Source: Isochrysis galbana (Eukaryota; Haptophyta; Isochrysidales; Isochrysidaceae). From it: DNA of 64,000 nucleotides. The position numbers were made by a program, and so were the translations under genes. The stretch lies in contig CM030931.1 in assembly GCA_018136815.1 (NCBI GenBank), forward strand, positions 4,966,148 through 5,030,147, read 5' to 3'. A model generated the notes under the pieces. It did no database searches. It saw only the letters and a program-made list of their open reading frames with translations, and was not told the origin of the DNA. Of the stretch, positions 11,321-21,578 are shown in pieces (the stretch's first letter is position 1; the number at the start of each line of letters is the position of its first letter).

Positions 11321-11911
11321 ATAATTGAACGCTTTTGCTTTTGGTCTTTCGGCTCCAAAAAACGTGATGGTGATGGCCGAGGAGGAGGACGTGATGCCAA
11401 CACGACGAACACTCGGCCGGTGGTGACCGCACGCCCTCCGGGTGACGAATTGGAATGGCCTATAGGGCCTGAGAAGAAAGAAGTGTACCATCTGTACGTG
11501 ACCCCGAAACAAGGTTCGTTCAACTCGTTCGACTTCCCGCGCAAAATCCTCCTCACCGTCAACGGGGCCCCATACCCGATCGAGTACGCGGTACGCAACT
11601 GCCGCGAGCTCGGCGGCGACATCAAGGACCTTAGTATCCACGCGGGGTCCAAGGGTTGCAAAGGCTACAACAAAGGATACGCCATGGCCTTCCATCCCCC
11701 GCTGCGCATCTGTGTCTGCGCGGAGGAAAAAGCCGCACGCCTCGAGCGTGAAGAGCGCAAGCGTACAGCGCCTCCGAAGAAGACCATCCAAGAGGCACTT
11801 CAAACACATAACGCACAGACGAATGGGCACGTACAATCGATTTCCCGACAAAGAAAAAAAAAACTTCTTAATGATCTCACCGCGCGCGCGACCCTGACTT
11901 CCTCCATCTGA
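11321..11911 (+). CDS. Repeat-borne ORF with the VTPKQGSF domain (R6)
   Basis: An open frame of about 196 residues has a Gly/Arg-rich start. Then come DELEWPIGPEKKEVYHLYVT, PKQGSFNSFDFPRKILLTV and NGAPYPIEYAV. The next part is rich in Gly and Lys (GDIKDLSIHAGSKGCKGYNK), and the tail is basic. The block from KKEV to PIEYA recurs at 34470-34600, and a shorter GDELEWP piece recurs at 25945. The domain is therefore spread by a mobile element. The family is not recognised. Position suggests part of a LINE-like element whose zinc-knuckle remnant lies at 12.16 kb. The frame ends inside an R4 repeat copy (11858-11990). Confidence 0.45.
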   Translation: MIERFCFWSFGSKKRDGDGRGGGRDANTTNTRPVVTARPPGDELEWPIGPEKKEVYHLYVTPKQGSFNSFDFPRKILLTVNGAPYPIEYAVRNCRELGGDIKDLSIHAGSKGCKGYNKGYAMAFHPPLRICVCAEEKAARLEREERKRTAPPKKTIQEALQTHNAQTNGHVQSISRQRKKKLLNDLTARATLTSSI

Positions 11912-11995
11912 CAGCCGCGCCCGCATCCCTTATCACTCCCTCGCACTCGCCTTGCGGCTCGTCCCCTTGTGCTCTACTTAGGGGCCCAGTACTTG
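11858..11995 (+). repeat. R4 repeat copy
   Basis: AACTTCTTAATGATCTCACC then GCGCGCGCG, followed 60-90 bp later by CCCCTTGTGCTCTACTTAGG. The same two blocks, with the same spacing, occur at 25628-25770 and 45441-45590. The first block alone is at 15618-15690. Confidence 0.45.
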
Positions 11996-12236
11996 GGGTT
12001 TCCAGTGGCAGGCGGCGTGCACCGATCCCCGACGGTCGACTCTTCGGCCTTCCCTCGCGCCATCGAGCGATCGGCTTCTATTGGGATATTTAAGGTTGGG
12101 GCTACCTTAAGAGTCGGACCCGGGGTTATGTATGTGCCGGGTCGGCGCTGTTGGGTTTCCCGACAAAGAAAACACATGCCGCATATGTGGAGCGGCAAAC
12201 GAATCCTCGACGCATCTCGGCGAATGCCATCGACAA

Positions 12237-13424
12237 TAGGATCGAAGAGGAGGTGTGTGAGAAAAAGACGAAAAGGATGAAAACTCAGTAGCTTTGGGGT
12301 TACCGTGTGTTTTGGGGAAAGGGGGGGGGGGGGGAGTTGCTATGTCCTTGATTAGCTCAACCTACTTTTATAAGTGGGGGTCAATGGGGGCCTCGCGCCC
12401 CCCTCTCTCCATCGCGGACACCCCCCGGGGTGGGCCCGTACATTCAACCCCAGCCCCTGCCCTCTGGCAGGGGCAGGGCACTCAACAAGACAGCCCAGAC
12501 CCCCAGTGGGCGCGGGCCGCGAGCCGCACTCCCACGCCCGCATTGGGCCTGCCCTCGAGCTGACTCCCCCCCTGTCCCTGGTCGCCAGGCATACAGGGGC
12601 CTCTGGGAGGCTCCCATGACCAGCGTGGCAAGCGTGGGAGAGGCAGGGGGGGCCATGGGCTGAGCCCCAGCCTCCACTGCCCCCTGAGCTGCCCTGCTGG
12701 CCCTCTGGGAGCCCCCACAGGACCTCTGAGAGCAGGCCAGGGCGCGCGCATGGCGACGCGCCACAGGGACGACGCGGGGTGAGAGTGGAGAGAGGGAGAG
12801 GGGGGATTTTGCACCCCCCCCGACGGAGTGCGGTGAGAAACAGGCCCTGTTTGCGTTAGCAAACGGGTAGGGGGCGGCTGGCGACAGGAGGGAGAGAGAA
12901 GGGAGTGACCCAAGGTCGAGGAGAGTACCCTAGGAGTGGCACAGGTTACTCGAGTCGCGGCCACTTATTTCTCGAGGATCGCTCACGGCGCGAGCTGGTA
13001 AGGGCCGTTCCCCTTTGTTGACGAGAGTTCCTCCCCCCCCCCGGTGCTTTTTCCCGGAGAGTCGGCCGGCGTCGACCGGACCGCCTCAATGGGTTTTCCC
13101 TCATTCTAACTTGTGGGGAGTTAGAATGGGAGCCGGGGGCCTGCGAGGGGGGAGATGTGGAGGGGTGCATAGGAGTATGTATCTGTGGCATCAGCACGCG
13201 TCAAGGTGTACGGGCAGGTGCACTGAGGGTTGTCGTGTTAGTACCGGGCTAGTGAGAGTAGTGGTACTAATGCTCAGTTAGATTATTATTATTATATGTC
13301 CTTGATTAGCTTTGTACTCATCTTTGTGATAATAATACCATGGAGACTGGTTGAAAAATAAAACATGCACCTCTGGGTGAAAAAAAAAATAATCACCTGG
13401 CCCTCTTTTGACGGAACGCGACTT
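12237..13424 (+). mobile_element. R1 repeat copy, interrupted by a retroposon
   Basis: The copy starts in the last codons of an R1 ORF (EEEVCEKKTKRMKTQ then stop, ending about 12290). It continues with the R1 3' region and ends GGAACGCGACTT at 13424. GACAA stands on both sides (12232-12236 and 13425-13429) and could be a short target duplication. The middle (12358-13294) is a younger insertion. The uninterrupted order is seen at 46525-46745. Confidence 0.55.
12358..13294 (+). mobile_element. Hairpin-led retroposon (R3) with 17-bp target duplication
   Basis: TATGTCCTTGATTAGCT occurs at 12341-12357 and again at 13295-13311. It duplicates R1 sequence that is single in the copy at 46.6 kb. The 937-bp insert begins CAA plus a hairpin (CCTACTT, loop TTAT, AAGTGGG) and then GGTCA-ATG. 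It ends in an ATT-triplet tail. A long target duplication and a simple 3' tail are marks of target-primed retroposition, as in SINEs and LINEs. The ORF at 12384-12563 starts MGASRPPLSIADTPRGG. The rest is GC-rich with inverted CAGCCCCTGCC-type blocks shared with 45.8-46.2, 50.0 and 52.3-52.7 kb. Confidence 0.65.
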
Positions 13425-13778
13425 GACAACCTTTTCATATACCCCAAGGGAGACGCCCCAAAAGCGATATACACTCTATACATGTTGGCATGGAGGTATA
13501 TCATGACGGACTTCTATAGGATTCACTATGAGAATATAGATTACTCAGAAGAATCAATACTCATAAGAATAATAGAGAGGTAGACTACCTTGTGTAAAGC
13601 ACTAGTATTCGCATATGAAACCGACTCAGCGCGAACGGCCCAAGCGGGCATGGGAAGGCAACCTAAGAAAAGGATAGATATAGGCGACTTTAGACCCGTA
13701 TTTCACATAAGCGGCAAAGGTGGACTCAAACCCAGCGAGGAGCTAGCTGAGCTAGCCACAAAGCTGAGGATCGCACAC

Positions 13779-14672
13779 TAGGGCCGGGTAAGAGTTTCGC
13801 GAAACTCATTGCGAAACTTGGGTCACTTTTTTGGCCCTGAAACTTTCGCGAAACTTGGGCCCCAAAATTGCCCATATGCGAAACTCCGCGAAACTTACCG
13901 TCACGACGTTACGGTTACGGTCGCCGCTAGCGAGAGGCAAGTAACGAGGAGCGGAAAAAAAATCTGAAGATTCAGGGCTAACACCTATTGCTAGACTGGC
14001 ATCCTCTTTCTACCTCCTATTCGTCATCGCCCTTACTTCCCTTTCCTTCGCCCCCTTACTTACCTCCCCCCTCTCGTTCCTTTTACTTTGGTTTTGGGGG
14101 TGCGGCCCAAGTGCTCAGGTGCTCTGCTACCATAGGCCCGGCTCGGAGTGCGAGTTCCAGGTTCCAGGGAGGCCTTTCGTTATGCGCTAAAGACTATCTA
14201 TAGATGTCGTTGCCCTACCTATCGAGGTACTTTGTGCGCCGTGCTCGTATACTTGTGTCGTTTTGGTTCCCTCCTCGTGTCGGGATTGTCCTGGGTGCGC
14301 ACTTAGTTCTTAGTTGTGCCTTGTGCCTACCGTCTCGTCTCCTGGCTGATTTCCGGGATGGCTACAACTAAGTGCGTCACTCGCAGACGCAGGTGAATGC
14401 GCGGGTGAAGATATCCCCGCAGGCCTTGCATAGACCCTGGCACCCTGGCAGAGCCCGGGGGCGGGCGTACGGGGCATCATGGCGCCCCAGCAACCAACTA
14501 CAACTACATTTAAAATTGCATGTACGTACATACAACATACAACTCCTCGAAAAAGACGCGAAACTTGCGAAACTTATTGCGAAACTTGGGTGGATTAGTG
14601 CGAAACTTTGCAAAATTTTTGCGCGAAACTTGGGGGTTGGGGGGTCCGGCGCGAAACTCTTACCAGGCCCTA
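13779..14672. mobile_element. hAT-like MITE, 894 bp, with 8-bp target duplication
   Basis: TCGCACAC at 13771-13778 is repeated at 14673-14680. The element begins TAGGGCCGGGTAAGAGTTTC and, read in reverse complement, ends TAGGGCCTGGTAAGAGTTTC, so the terminal inverted repeats are about 22 bp with one mismatch. Eleven GCGAAACTT/C units crowd the two subterminal regions, five at the left and six at the right. The left end also forms the palindrome GAGTTTCGCGAAACTC. An 8-bp duplication, TAGGG ends and subterminal repeats fit a nonautonomous hAT element. No transposase frame is present inside. It sits within the LINE-like remnant. Confidence 0.8.
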
Positions 14673-14680
14673 TCGCACAC

Positions 14681-16452
14681 GCTGTCCAAGCGTCGGAGGT
14701 ATGCGGCGAAGAAGACGATTAAAGCACCGATACAGTCAGCAAGGTAGGACACCACTAGAGGCAATGCGACCTAGACGAGACCCAACCACCCAAACTCCAA
14801 ACACAGCCGAGAGGACGCTACACATGAGAGAGATAGACCAAAAGGCCTGCCCGGACCCCACGCTCTAAACCAGACCTCAGGTACGTAGTGTAGTGCACCG
14901 AGGTCGGACCCCGGAAACCGAAGAAAAAGGAAAGAAGGGGGGCAGGGGAGGAGGTGGAGGGAGGGGAGATAAGAGCGATGGAATTAGAGCGGGAGAGTCC
15001 TGTAGACGGTAGGTGTATAGCCCTGAATCTTCAGATGTTTTTTTTTAGACGATTCTATCGAGCAACCCTGAGTAGCAACCAAGGGAGGAGAAAACCAAAA
15101 ACCAACGGGACCAAGGGCTTTCATGCAACTTGCATCAAGGAGAAGGATAACCAAAATCCAAAGCAGCGAATCTAAATCAATCTCCAAGGGGAGATGGCAA
15201 ACCAAGGACCAAGGAGAAAGATTCCCTCACCCAAGCAGCGAACCTAAATCGATCTCCAAGGGGAGGAGATGGCAAACCAAACCTGATTGCCCCCAGAAGC
15301 AGGTAGAGAAACGCGGGGAGATAGCGAATTAAACCTTTTTGCGAGGCGCCTGGGAGGAAGAAAGGTGGGGGAACTTCCCTTCCCTTCGAGAGAAAGAGAG
15401 AGGGCGCTCCAGAACCCTAGATCCTAGGCGTCCACGCGAAGTCTTTGACCGAGAACGAGAACGAGAGAATTATAACGATAAATACCGAACACCGAACGAA
15501 GAGAAGAGAGAAGCCTAGCGAGAGTCGATTCGCGAATGCGACACCGGGTTGACAGTTTTTTTGAGCTCCATCCGACGCGCACCAGCAGGGCATTCTTTGC
15601 GCCCCCCTGGCGGCATGCAATACAAAACTTTACAATATTCTTACCGCACACGCGGCCGTGGACTCACTACTTTCACGTAGCAAACTTTCTACCCCTGTTC
15701 ATTCGTCATCCGCAAACGAGCACATTTCAATAAGTTCCGATGTGGTGTGATCTCCATACGTGATCCACCCTCGCCGATGCGCTGATGTGGGTATACATCA
15801 TCATGGCTATCAACGACTCCTTCGTCCCCAACACCGAGTTGGGCGAGTATGGCATGCATGGGAAGGAATGGTATCAGCACCATTGACACCCCCAAATCCA
15901 ATGAACAATACGGCTATGAGAGCGCAATAGAACGGAAGTTGCGAAACTTGCGATGCCTCTAGATAATCCGGTTCTGCCTCCATGCGTGGATAATGGTCTT
16001 TAATAGCCGTTCCTGTTGACACGTTCCGAGTGCATGGGCGCTGAGAGGGACTGAATCTTGTGCGCTGATTTAGATGAGGGAGTATGTTGGTGCACACGTC
16101 TCCGTCGTCCTAATGTGCCAGAGCATGGCAGTAAGCATCAGCAGAACAAGAGCTAGCCATCATACCTATCACTCGCCAGTCCAGATCCCCCTTCGATGAG
16201 AAGACACATGGAGCTGCATGACTCACATGCCATGAGAATGGGTGCTGGCTTGCCTAGAGGCCTCTCGAGTTGCTGCGCTCGCCGGTGAGCGAAATCCGCA
16301 TTCTTTGGGTGGCATTCATGAGCGTCTTCTACGGCTGTCACTCTCTGAGGAGCAGTGGGATGCAATCCAACGCCATTCACAGGGGCGCCTCCAATTGGTG
16401 ACACCCTACTGCTGCTAGTCAAGGCGAGGCGGCTGGGTCCTGGCAAAGCCTC
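14681..16452. other. Gene-poor stretch with repeat fragments
   Basis: 15123-15290 has two direct copies of AATC-AATCTCCAAGGGGAG with GATGGCAAACCAA, a small tandem duplication. 15618-15690 is an R4 copy (CTTACCGCACACGCGGCCGT). CTGAATCTTCAGATG at 15023 recurs in several gene-free regions. Minus-strand frames at 15810-16446 could be spliced, but their start is not an ATG and they lie in the 3' flank of the next gene. No gene is called. Confidence 0.4.
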
Positions 16453-17834
16453 TCAAATACTCTTCTTAGCCTCGTTCCACAGCTCAACTACCTTGGCCTT
16501 GGCCTTCTCAGTCAACTTTTGCTCACGCTCGTAATCTTTTGCTTTTTGGGCAGCGAGGACGGCATTTTTGCCAACGATGCGCCGCGTTTGCTCGCCAATG
16601 TCGTCCTTGCGCAGAGCGAGATACGATGCTGCCCCGCCGCCAAAGAGGGTAGACAGGCTCAGATCGCCGAAAAAGCCAACCTCAAAAAGCGGGAGGAAAA
16701 AGAGCGCAAGCGCGCCGACGCTCGCAACCCCCAGCACCTCATTGCGGTCATCGGGGGGCAACGTAGTTGGGTCGATGAGATCAAGCTCAGCAAGCTGCTC
16801 GACCAGGGTGGTCGGAAGCTTGGAGGTGCTGAGCGCCGCCGTGCGCGTGGCCGTCGGCGAAGCAGGAGTGGGCTCAGGAGAGGAAGGGGGTGCAGGTGGC
16901 GAAGCTACCGGAGAGGGCGGCGGCTTGGGTGGCGGTGGCGGTGCGGGCGGCGGTGCGGGTGGCGGTGCGGGGGGGGGCACGGCCGGGGCAGGAGGGGACG
17001 AATTAGGCAGAGGCAGAGGTGGCGGCGGCGAGGGTGGAGGCGGAGCGGGCGGGGGCGGGGGTGGGGGCGGGGGGATCGGCGGAGGACGGGAAGGTGGGGC
17101 AACCTGACCCGGCCCCGGAATAGATGGGGGCGGCGGCGGTGGGGACGGAGGAGGGGACACAACTGGAGCCGTCGGCGGCTTGAGGGGGATGGGGGCGCCG
17201 GGGGAGGGGGGGGGGGAGGGGGGGATGCGACCGGGCCTGGAGGCGCCTTTGACGGAGGTTTCGGTGGCGGTGGCGGCGGGGGTGACGGCGGAGGGGCTGG
17301 AGTAGGGGCTGGCTTTGGAGGCGGTGGGGGTACAGGAGGAGGTGTTGGTGGCGGGGGTGGGGAGCCTGGCGCGGACTTCGACGTGCGTAGGTCCGACGGC
17401 GGTGGAAGAGGAGGAAGAGGAGAAGGTGCGACGGGGGTCGTCGAAGGCTTCGGCGCAGTTGACGGCGGCGGCGGCACTGGCGGCGGCAGCGACGGTAGCG
17501 GTGTGGGCTTTGGTGACGGCGACTGGGGCGTTGGCGACGGCGGCTGCGGCGACTGTGATGATGCGACTGGGACGGCGGCCTGCGCGACGGGGGGCTGCGG
17601 CGGAGGCGGAGGAGGGGTGGGAAGAGGCTGGGGCCTAGGTGGAGGCGAGGGGAAGGCGGAAAGCGGTGGCCGTGCCATCGGCTCGAGGCGGGTGGAAGGG
17701 GGCGGCGAGGGCGGGATCTCGGCCTGGAGGCGGACGCATGCCGAGCGTGGATGGAGCCATCCCACGGGCGCCGGTCGGCTTAGCGGAGACAGGAGGAGGC
17801 CGAGGGAGGCGAGCGAGAGAGCTGCCGACGCCAT
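16453..17834 (-). CDS. Proline-rich plastid-type membrane protein
   Basis: The start MASAALSLASLGLLLSPLSR at 17834 looks like a signal peptide, followed by HPRSACVRLQAEIPPS. A proline-rich region of roughly 300 residues comes next. The C-terminal 110 residues are well behaved: LVEQLAELDLIDPTTLPPDD, then two hydrophobic spans (VLGVASVGALALFFLPLF and LSLSTLFGGGAASYLAL), then a charged coiled tail ending ELWNEAKKSI. The N-terminal and C-terminal halves are in different frames. The change falls in the C/G run near 17203-17222. A homopolymer length error, or real decay, explains this better than an intron, since no good splice pair is seen. Function is unknown; a plastid membrane location is inferred. 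Confidence 0.6.
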
Positions 17835-19682
17835 GGTGGGGCCTTGGGGCGATGGAGGTGGAGAGAAAAAAGAAGCGGAAGAAGAGTGCTTACTCCTACT
17901 ATAAGGAAAAGAGGAGAGGAAAGAGGAGGAGGGGGCAAAATCTGGAAGACGAGGAGATTGGAAGAAGAAGAAATAATATGGAAAGGACTCCTGGGGGAGC
18001 GAGTACACGGGGAAATCATCAAGTGGTGGGGAGGGTGATAGAGAAGCCATGTTTAGGGGGTGGTAGAGAGAGGGGACGGAGGCCGAAGGAGCGAGCGGTA
18101 AGAGAGGTGCACTCTCTTTCTCCTATGAATACCCCTTCTATTCTTCTCTCTGTGACCGATCCTGGCGGCGAGTGGACGAGGAGGAGGGAGAAAGGGACCA
18201 CACGCGGACGGAGTGTATTCCCTCCTACTCGTGCGCAGAGGATCGATGATTGCTGATAGCATGGAAGAGAAGCGGAGGAGACGAGAGATACAAGTAGGAT
18301 TACATATATGCCGAGATGTTTTAAAGTTATAATGGGCCGGGAGGCCAAGGCCCCCCGCGCGGTATCTGAGTGTCGGGCCCCCCTCAGGTACATATCTTTT
18401 TAAAAGTAGTCGCGTATCAGTACGGATCCAGATTCTTGCGACACTGAGATCTTGAATTCACACTCCTAGTGTGAAGATACCGATGGGGGCGAGTGAGCGG
18501 ATTCGAATGATTGCCATTGTTGGCGCCGCTTCCGGAGAGTCGTCGTCGTCGTCGGACGCGGCGAGCTCGCGCGTGCCGGAGGCGGGGCGGTCCATGGAGA
18601 GAATGGGTCGTGGAGAGTAGACTCGGAGGAGTAGAGTGGCGTGTCGTTGTCGTGGTTATCGTGGGTTTCTTCTTGGTCATCGTGGTTGTCTGACTCGGGA
18701 GTAGCGCTGGACGGGAAACAACGGGGTCGGAAGTCGGAAGAAACTTCACACTTCACTAGTTTCCCTCCCCCTCTCATAACGATGAAGAGCCGACCACGGC
18801 TCGTAGGCGGTAGCCTCGGTCGAGCTAAGTGAAGGCCGGTCCAATAGGCTGCGCCGCGCGCAAGCGAGTAGTGGCGGTTCGGGGGTCGGGATGGTCGGGG
18901 CGAGGTCTCCGGTAGCCAGGGTAGCCGCGTGCGCGCGCTGTGAGGAGCTGGATGGGCTGCGCGGGGAACGAAGCCAGAGGGTCAGGGGGTGGTCAGACTG
19001 TCGGCAGCCCGACACGGCGCTGCATCGGGCGGGAATCAAATGATCAAATGCCGAATGTGAATGTATCTTAGATCTTAGATAGCGACCGCAAATTCTTTAT
19101 GGGTAGAGCGTGAGCGCGCGTGACGGAGGGGGAGAGAGGGGGGGCGAATCGCACCATTTCACCATTTCTTGGCGAAGATTTTCGTGGCGGCAGGTGGCCC
19201 CCCCCGGAGCTTTTTTATTGGGCATCGCGCCACGGTCAAAAAATGCAGCCCCACCCTTACTAATAGTTAAAAGCCCCTAATTGACCGCCCTAGTAGACAC
19301 GGAGTACTTTTTAAATCCTCTGTCTTGCGGTTCGTGTTGGTTGGGAGTCCAGTCGAGCCGAGAGCGTACCAGTCGACCACGAGCCGCGCGGGGGGGAGGG
19401 GGGGGGGGGGGGGGGGGAAGCCGGCGGGCGGGGGAGGGGGGGGAGAGGAAAGAGAGCCCCCCGGTTCACTTGATCCGCCGTCGTGATAGACGAGAGTTCT
19501 GGACGGGGCGGGGCGGAGGGGAAGGGGGTGGCACCGCGCGATCGGAAAGAGGCAAAAGCCGCGGGGGGGTGGGGGGGGGGGGGGGAGAGACGCGGACGGC
19601 GAGAGAGAGAGGGAGGCCAGGGAGGAGAGAGAGGGAGAGGGAGGGAGAGAGAGAGACCGAGCGCGAGCGAGCGAGAGGGATC
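17835..19682. other. Intergenic with repeats and a poly-G tract
   Basis: 19011-19291 is a 281-bp repeat described separately. 19385-19440 and 19565-19585 are poly-G tracts, followed by a GA-rich leader up to the Mpv17 gene. The frames at 18417-18777 are low-complexity Thr/Asp/His-rich readings without support. Confidence 0.45.
19011..19291 (+). repeat. 281-bp dispersed repeat ending in the R2 terminus
   Basis: It begins GACACGGCGCTGCATCGGGC and ends CCCTTACTAATAGTTAAAAG then CCCCTAATTGACCGCCCT. A similar copy lies at 47897-48177. The end is the reverse complement of AGGGCGGTCAAACAGGG, which opens repeats at 33563, 39551 and 49762. R2 is therefore probably a DNA transposon family with AGGGCGGTCAAA termini. 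Confidence 0.55.
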
Positions 19683-20444
19683 ATGTGGTGGACTCTCTTC
19701 TCTACCCTCCTCCTCTCGCCCAGTCTCGCCTACTCACCGCACGCCCGCTTCAGCTCTACTGAGCGGGCGCCTCTCCACTCCTCGTCGCCCTCCTCTTCCT
19801 CCTCCTCCTCCTCTTCGTGTCCCTTGTGCTGGCCCGGGCGGCGCGCGCCAGCCGCGCTGCTCGCACACGAGCTGCACCAGCCCACCGCGCATGACGTGCT
19901 AGCCACCTACCGCCTCCTCCTCGAGAGGAACTTCTATGTCGGCGCATTTGTTGCTGGAGGTGCGATGCGCACACTTGCCAGCCTCATCGCGCAGTCTTTG
20001 CTCATATTGCGTGGGCGGCAGGTGGCGATCCAGGCGAGTGCAGTGCTGCAGCTTACCCTTGTCGGAGCCGTCATCGGCGGCGTGTGCAACGCCGCCTGGT
20101 ACCGTTTTCTCGACGAGACACTGCTGCACCTCGGGATGACCAAGGCAGAGATGCATGAGGTGCCCATGAGGGAGGTGCTCATTAAGACGGCCATCTCCTT
20201 CTTTGTGTGGGCACCAGTGTGCAATTCGGCATACCTCCTTTCGATGCCGCTGCTCCGCGGCGAGGCACTCGCGCCCGCGCTGGCCAACGTGCGCGGACAG
20301 TTCATTGCGGTCATGGGGCTCGAGCTCTCATGCTTCATGCCCTACAACCTTATTGCCTTCCGCGTCATCCCGCTTTCGCTGCGGGCGCCCATTCAGGCGT
20401 GCGTCGCCTGCATATTCAGCGTTGGACTCGCGCTCATGGCCTAA
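19683..20444 (+). CDS. Mpv17/PMP22 family membrane protein
   Basis: A single exon encodes 253 residues. MWWTLFSTLLLSPSLAYSPH is a signal peptide, and a Ser-rich low-complexity stretch follows. From about residue 78 the protein has the Mpv17/PMP22 layout: YRLLLERNFYVGAFVAGGAM, IGGVCNAAWYRFLDETLLHL, then ISFFVWAPVCNSAYLLSMPL, a LRGEALAPALANVRGQF loop and LSCFMPYNLIAFRVIPLSLR. Four membrane helices are expected. Family members sit in peroxisomal, mitochondrial or chloroplast membranes, and some form channels. The leader suggests the plastid here. A GA-rich leader with many G runs precedes the ATG. The ATG at 19683 is chosen because the frame upstream is low complexity. Confidence 0.8.
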   Translation: MWWTLFSTLLLSPSLAYSPHARFSSTERAPLHSSSPSSSSSSSSSCPLCWPGRRAPAALLAHELHQPTAHDVLATYRLLLERNFYVGAFVAGGAMRTLASLIAQSLLILRGRQVAIQASAVLQLTLVGAVIGGVCNAAWYRFLDETLLHLGMTKAEMHEVPMREVLIKTAISFFVWAPVCNSAYLLSMPLLRGEALAPALANVRGQFIAVMGLELSCFMPYNLIAFRVIPLSLRAPIQACVACIFSVGLALMA

Positions 20445-21065
20445 TCGCGGCGAGCTCTGTCGAGTGGCTCTACAAGAGCTCATACCCGTGTGGCCAGGAC
20501 CGCCTTGTCAACAAAAATGCATGGCGCATAGGTCTTTCTATAGCGGTTGCCACTTCTCTTATCTAAGGGCACAACCTGTGATTATTTGTGATGATCATGC
20601 TCCGTCTTTTGCAGTGTCCGGCCGTGACCGCCAAGCCACGAGTCAGAGCGCACAGCATAGTGTGCCAGTTTCGAACGATTTTCTCTCGGATTTTGCCTAT
20701 CCTTCGTTGCTGTTGTTGCTTCTGCTATTGCTTCTACTGTGCGCTGCCATGTGTTGCATGTAGTGAAGACAATTCTTGATGTTGCTCAGCACTGTGTGCA
20801 CTTTTGTCCGCCGAGGGAACTAAAAACTAAGTACATTATAATAGTTCAGAATGGGGTGCGCCTCGCTCCCACCGACTCAGGCTCCAATTCCCCTCCGGGG
20901 GGCCTATTGTCGCATTCGCGAATCAGCTGTCGTTCCGTCAATTGTGGGACATCAGTCGAATTGAGCGATCAAATGTCCACAATTATTTAAAATTAAATAA
21001 GGGCTAGCAGTGCGTGGGGATAACAACTTTTTTCTCTGCTTTTCCCGCGGTGCGTGTTCCCCGCG
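20445..21065. other. Intergenic
   Basis: This is the 3' flank of the Mpv17 gene. It contains ordinary sequence and a TTGTTGCTGTTGTTGCTTCT-like microsatellite near 20706. No gene is seen. Confidence 0.4.
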
Positions 21066-21440
21066 GAGACGCCGTGCGTGCGCATGCCGACTTTTTCCCT
21101 CTGCGTGCCGCCTCAGGCGCACAATTACGTAAACGTGCAATATAAGAGATGTTTCGTTACGCAGCACGTGTGATGACTTGCAATCATAATGTGCACGCCG
21201 CGCATGGGCACGGCGCGATGTGCATCGGCCCCCCCGCGGAGACGCCGTGCGTGCGCATGTCGATTTTTCCCTCTGCGTGCCGCCTAAGGCGCACAGTTAC
21301 GTAAACGTGCAATATAAGAGATGTTTCGTTACGCAGCACGTGTGATGGCTTGCAATCACAATGTGCACGCCGCGCATGGGCACGGCGCGATGTGCATCGG
21401 CCCCCCCCCCCCGCGGGGGCGCCGTGCGTGCGCATAGTAA
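21066..21440. repeat. Tandem repeat, about 175-bp unit, 2.1 copies
   Basis: GCCGTGCGTGCGCAT stands at 21071, 21243 and 21421. Between them the units share CCCTCTGCGTGCCGCCT, GTAAACGTGCAATATAAGAG, ATGTTTCGTTACGCAGCACG and TGGGCACGGCGCGATGTGCA with few changes. The spacing is 172 and 178 bp. Confidence 0.75.
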
Positions 21441-21578
21441 CTTCCAGGAAGGTGCACGCCGTGCGTTCACTCTTTCCGCGGGGGAACTCTGGGCGCGGAG
21501 GGCGGGCGGGAACCCTGAGGGCACCCCCTGGGACCGGGGAATTATTACAGTATATGGCGATAACACTAACGTAAACAG

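Larger units (their letters stand above)
12150..13770 (+). mobile_element. LINE-like C-terminal remnant, split by nested insertions
   Basis: 12157-12236 reads TCRICGAANESSTHLGECHR, a CCHC knuckle of the kind found at the C-terminus of non-LTR retrotransposon polymerases. After the R1 insertion the right flank (13425-13778) encodes DNLFIYPKGDAPKAIYTLYM then LAWRYIMTDFYRIHYENIDY, a helical tail that plausibly continues the same protein. The frame differs across the insertion, so the copy is decayed. The assignment rests on the knuckle and on gene order only. Confidence 0.35.

Noticed and set aside
16051-16446. A possible two-exon minus-strand gene (16446-16166, 16050-15810) with in-phase splice sites.
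   Set aside because: Its first codon is TTG and it begins 6 bp after the stop of the proline-rich gene on the same strand, so it is more likely that gene's 3' flank.
16519-17904. Long Gly/Arg-rich plus-strand frame.
   Set aside because: It is the antisense shadow of the proline-rich gene on the minus strand.
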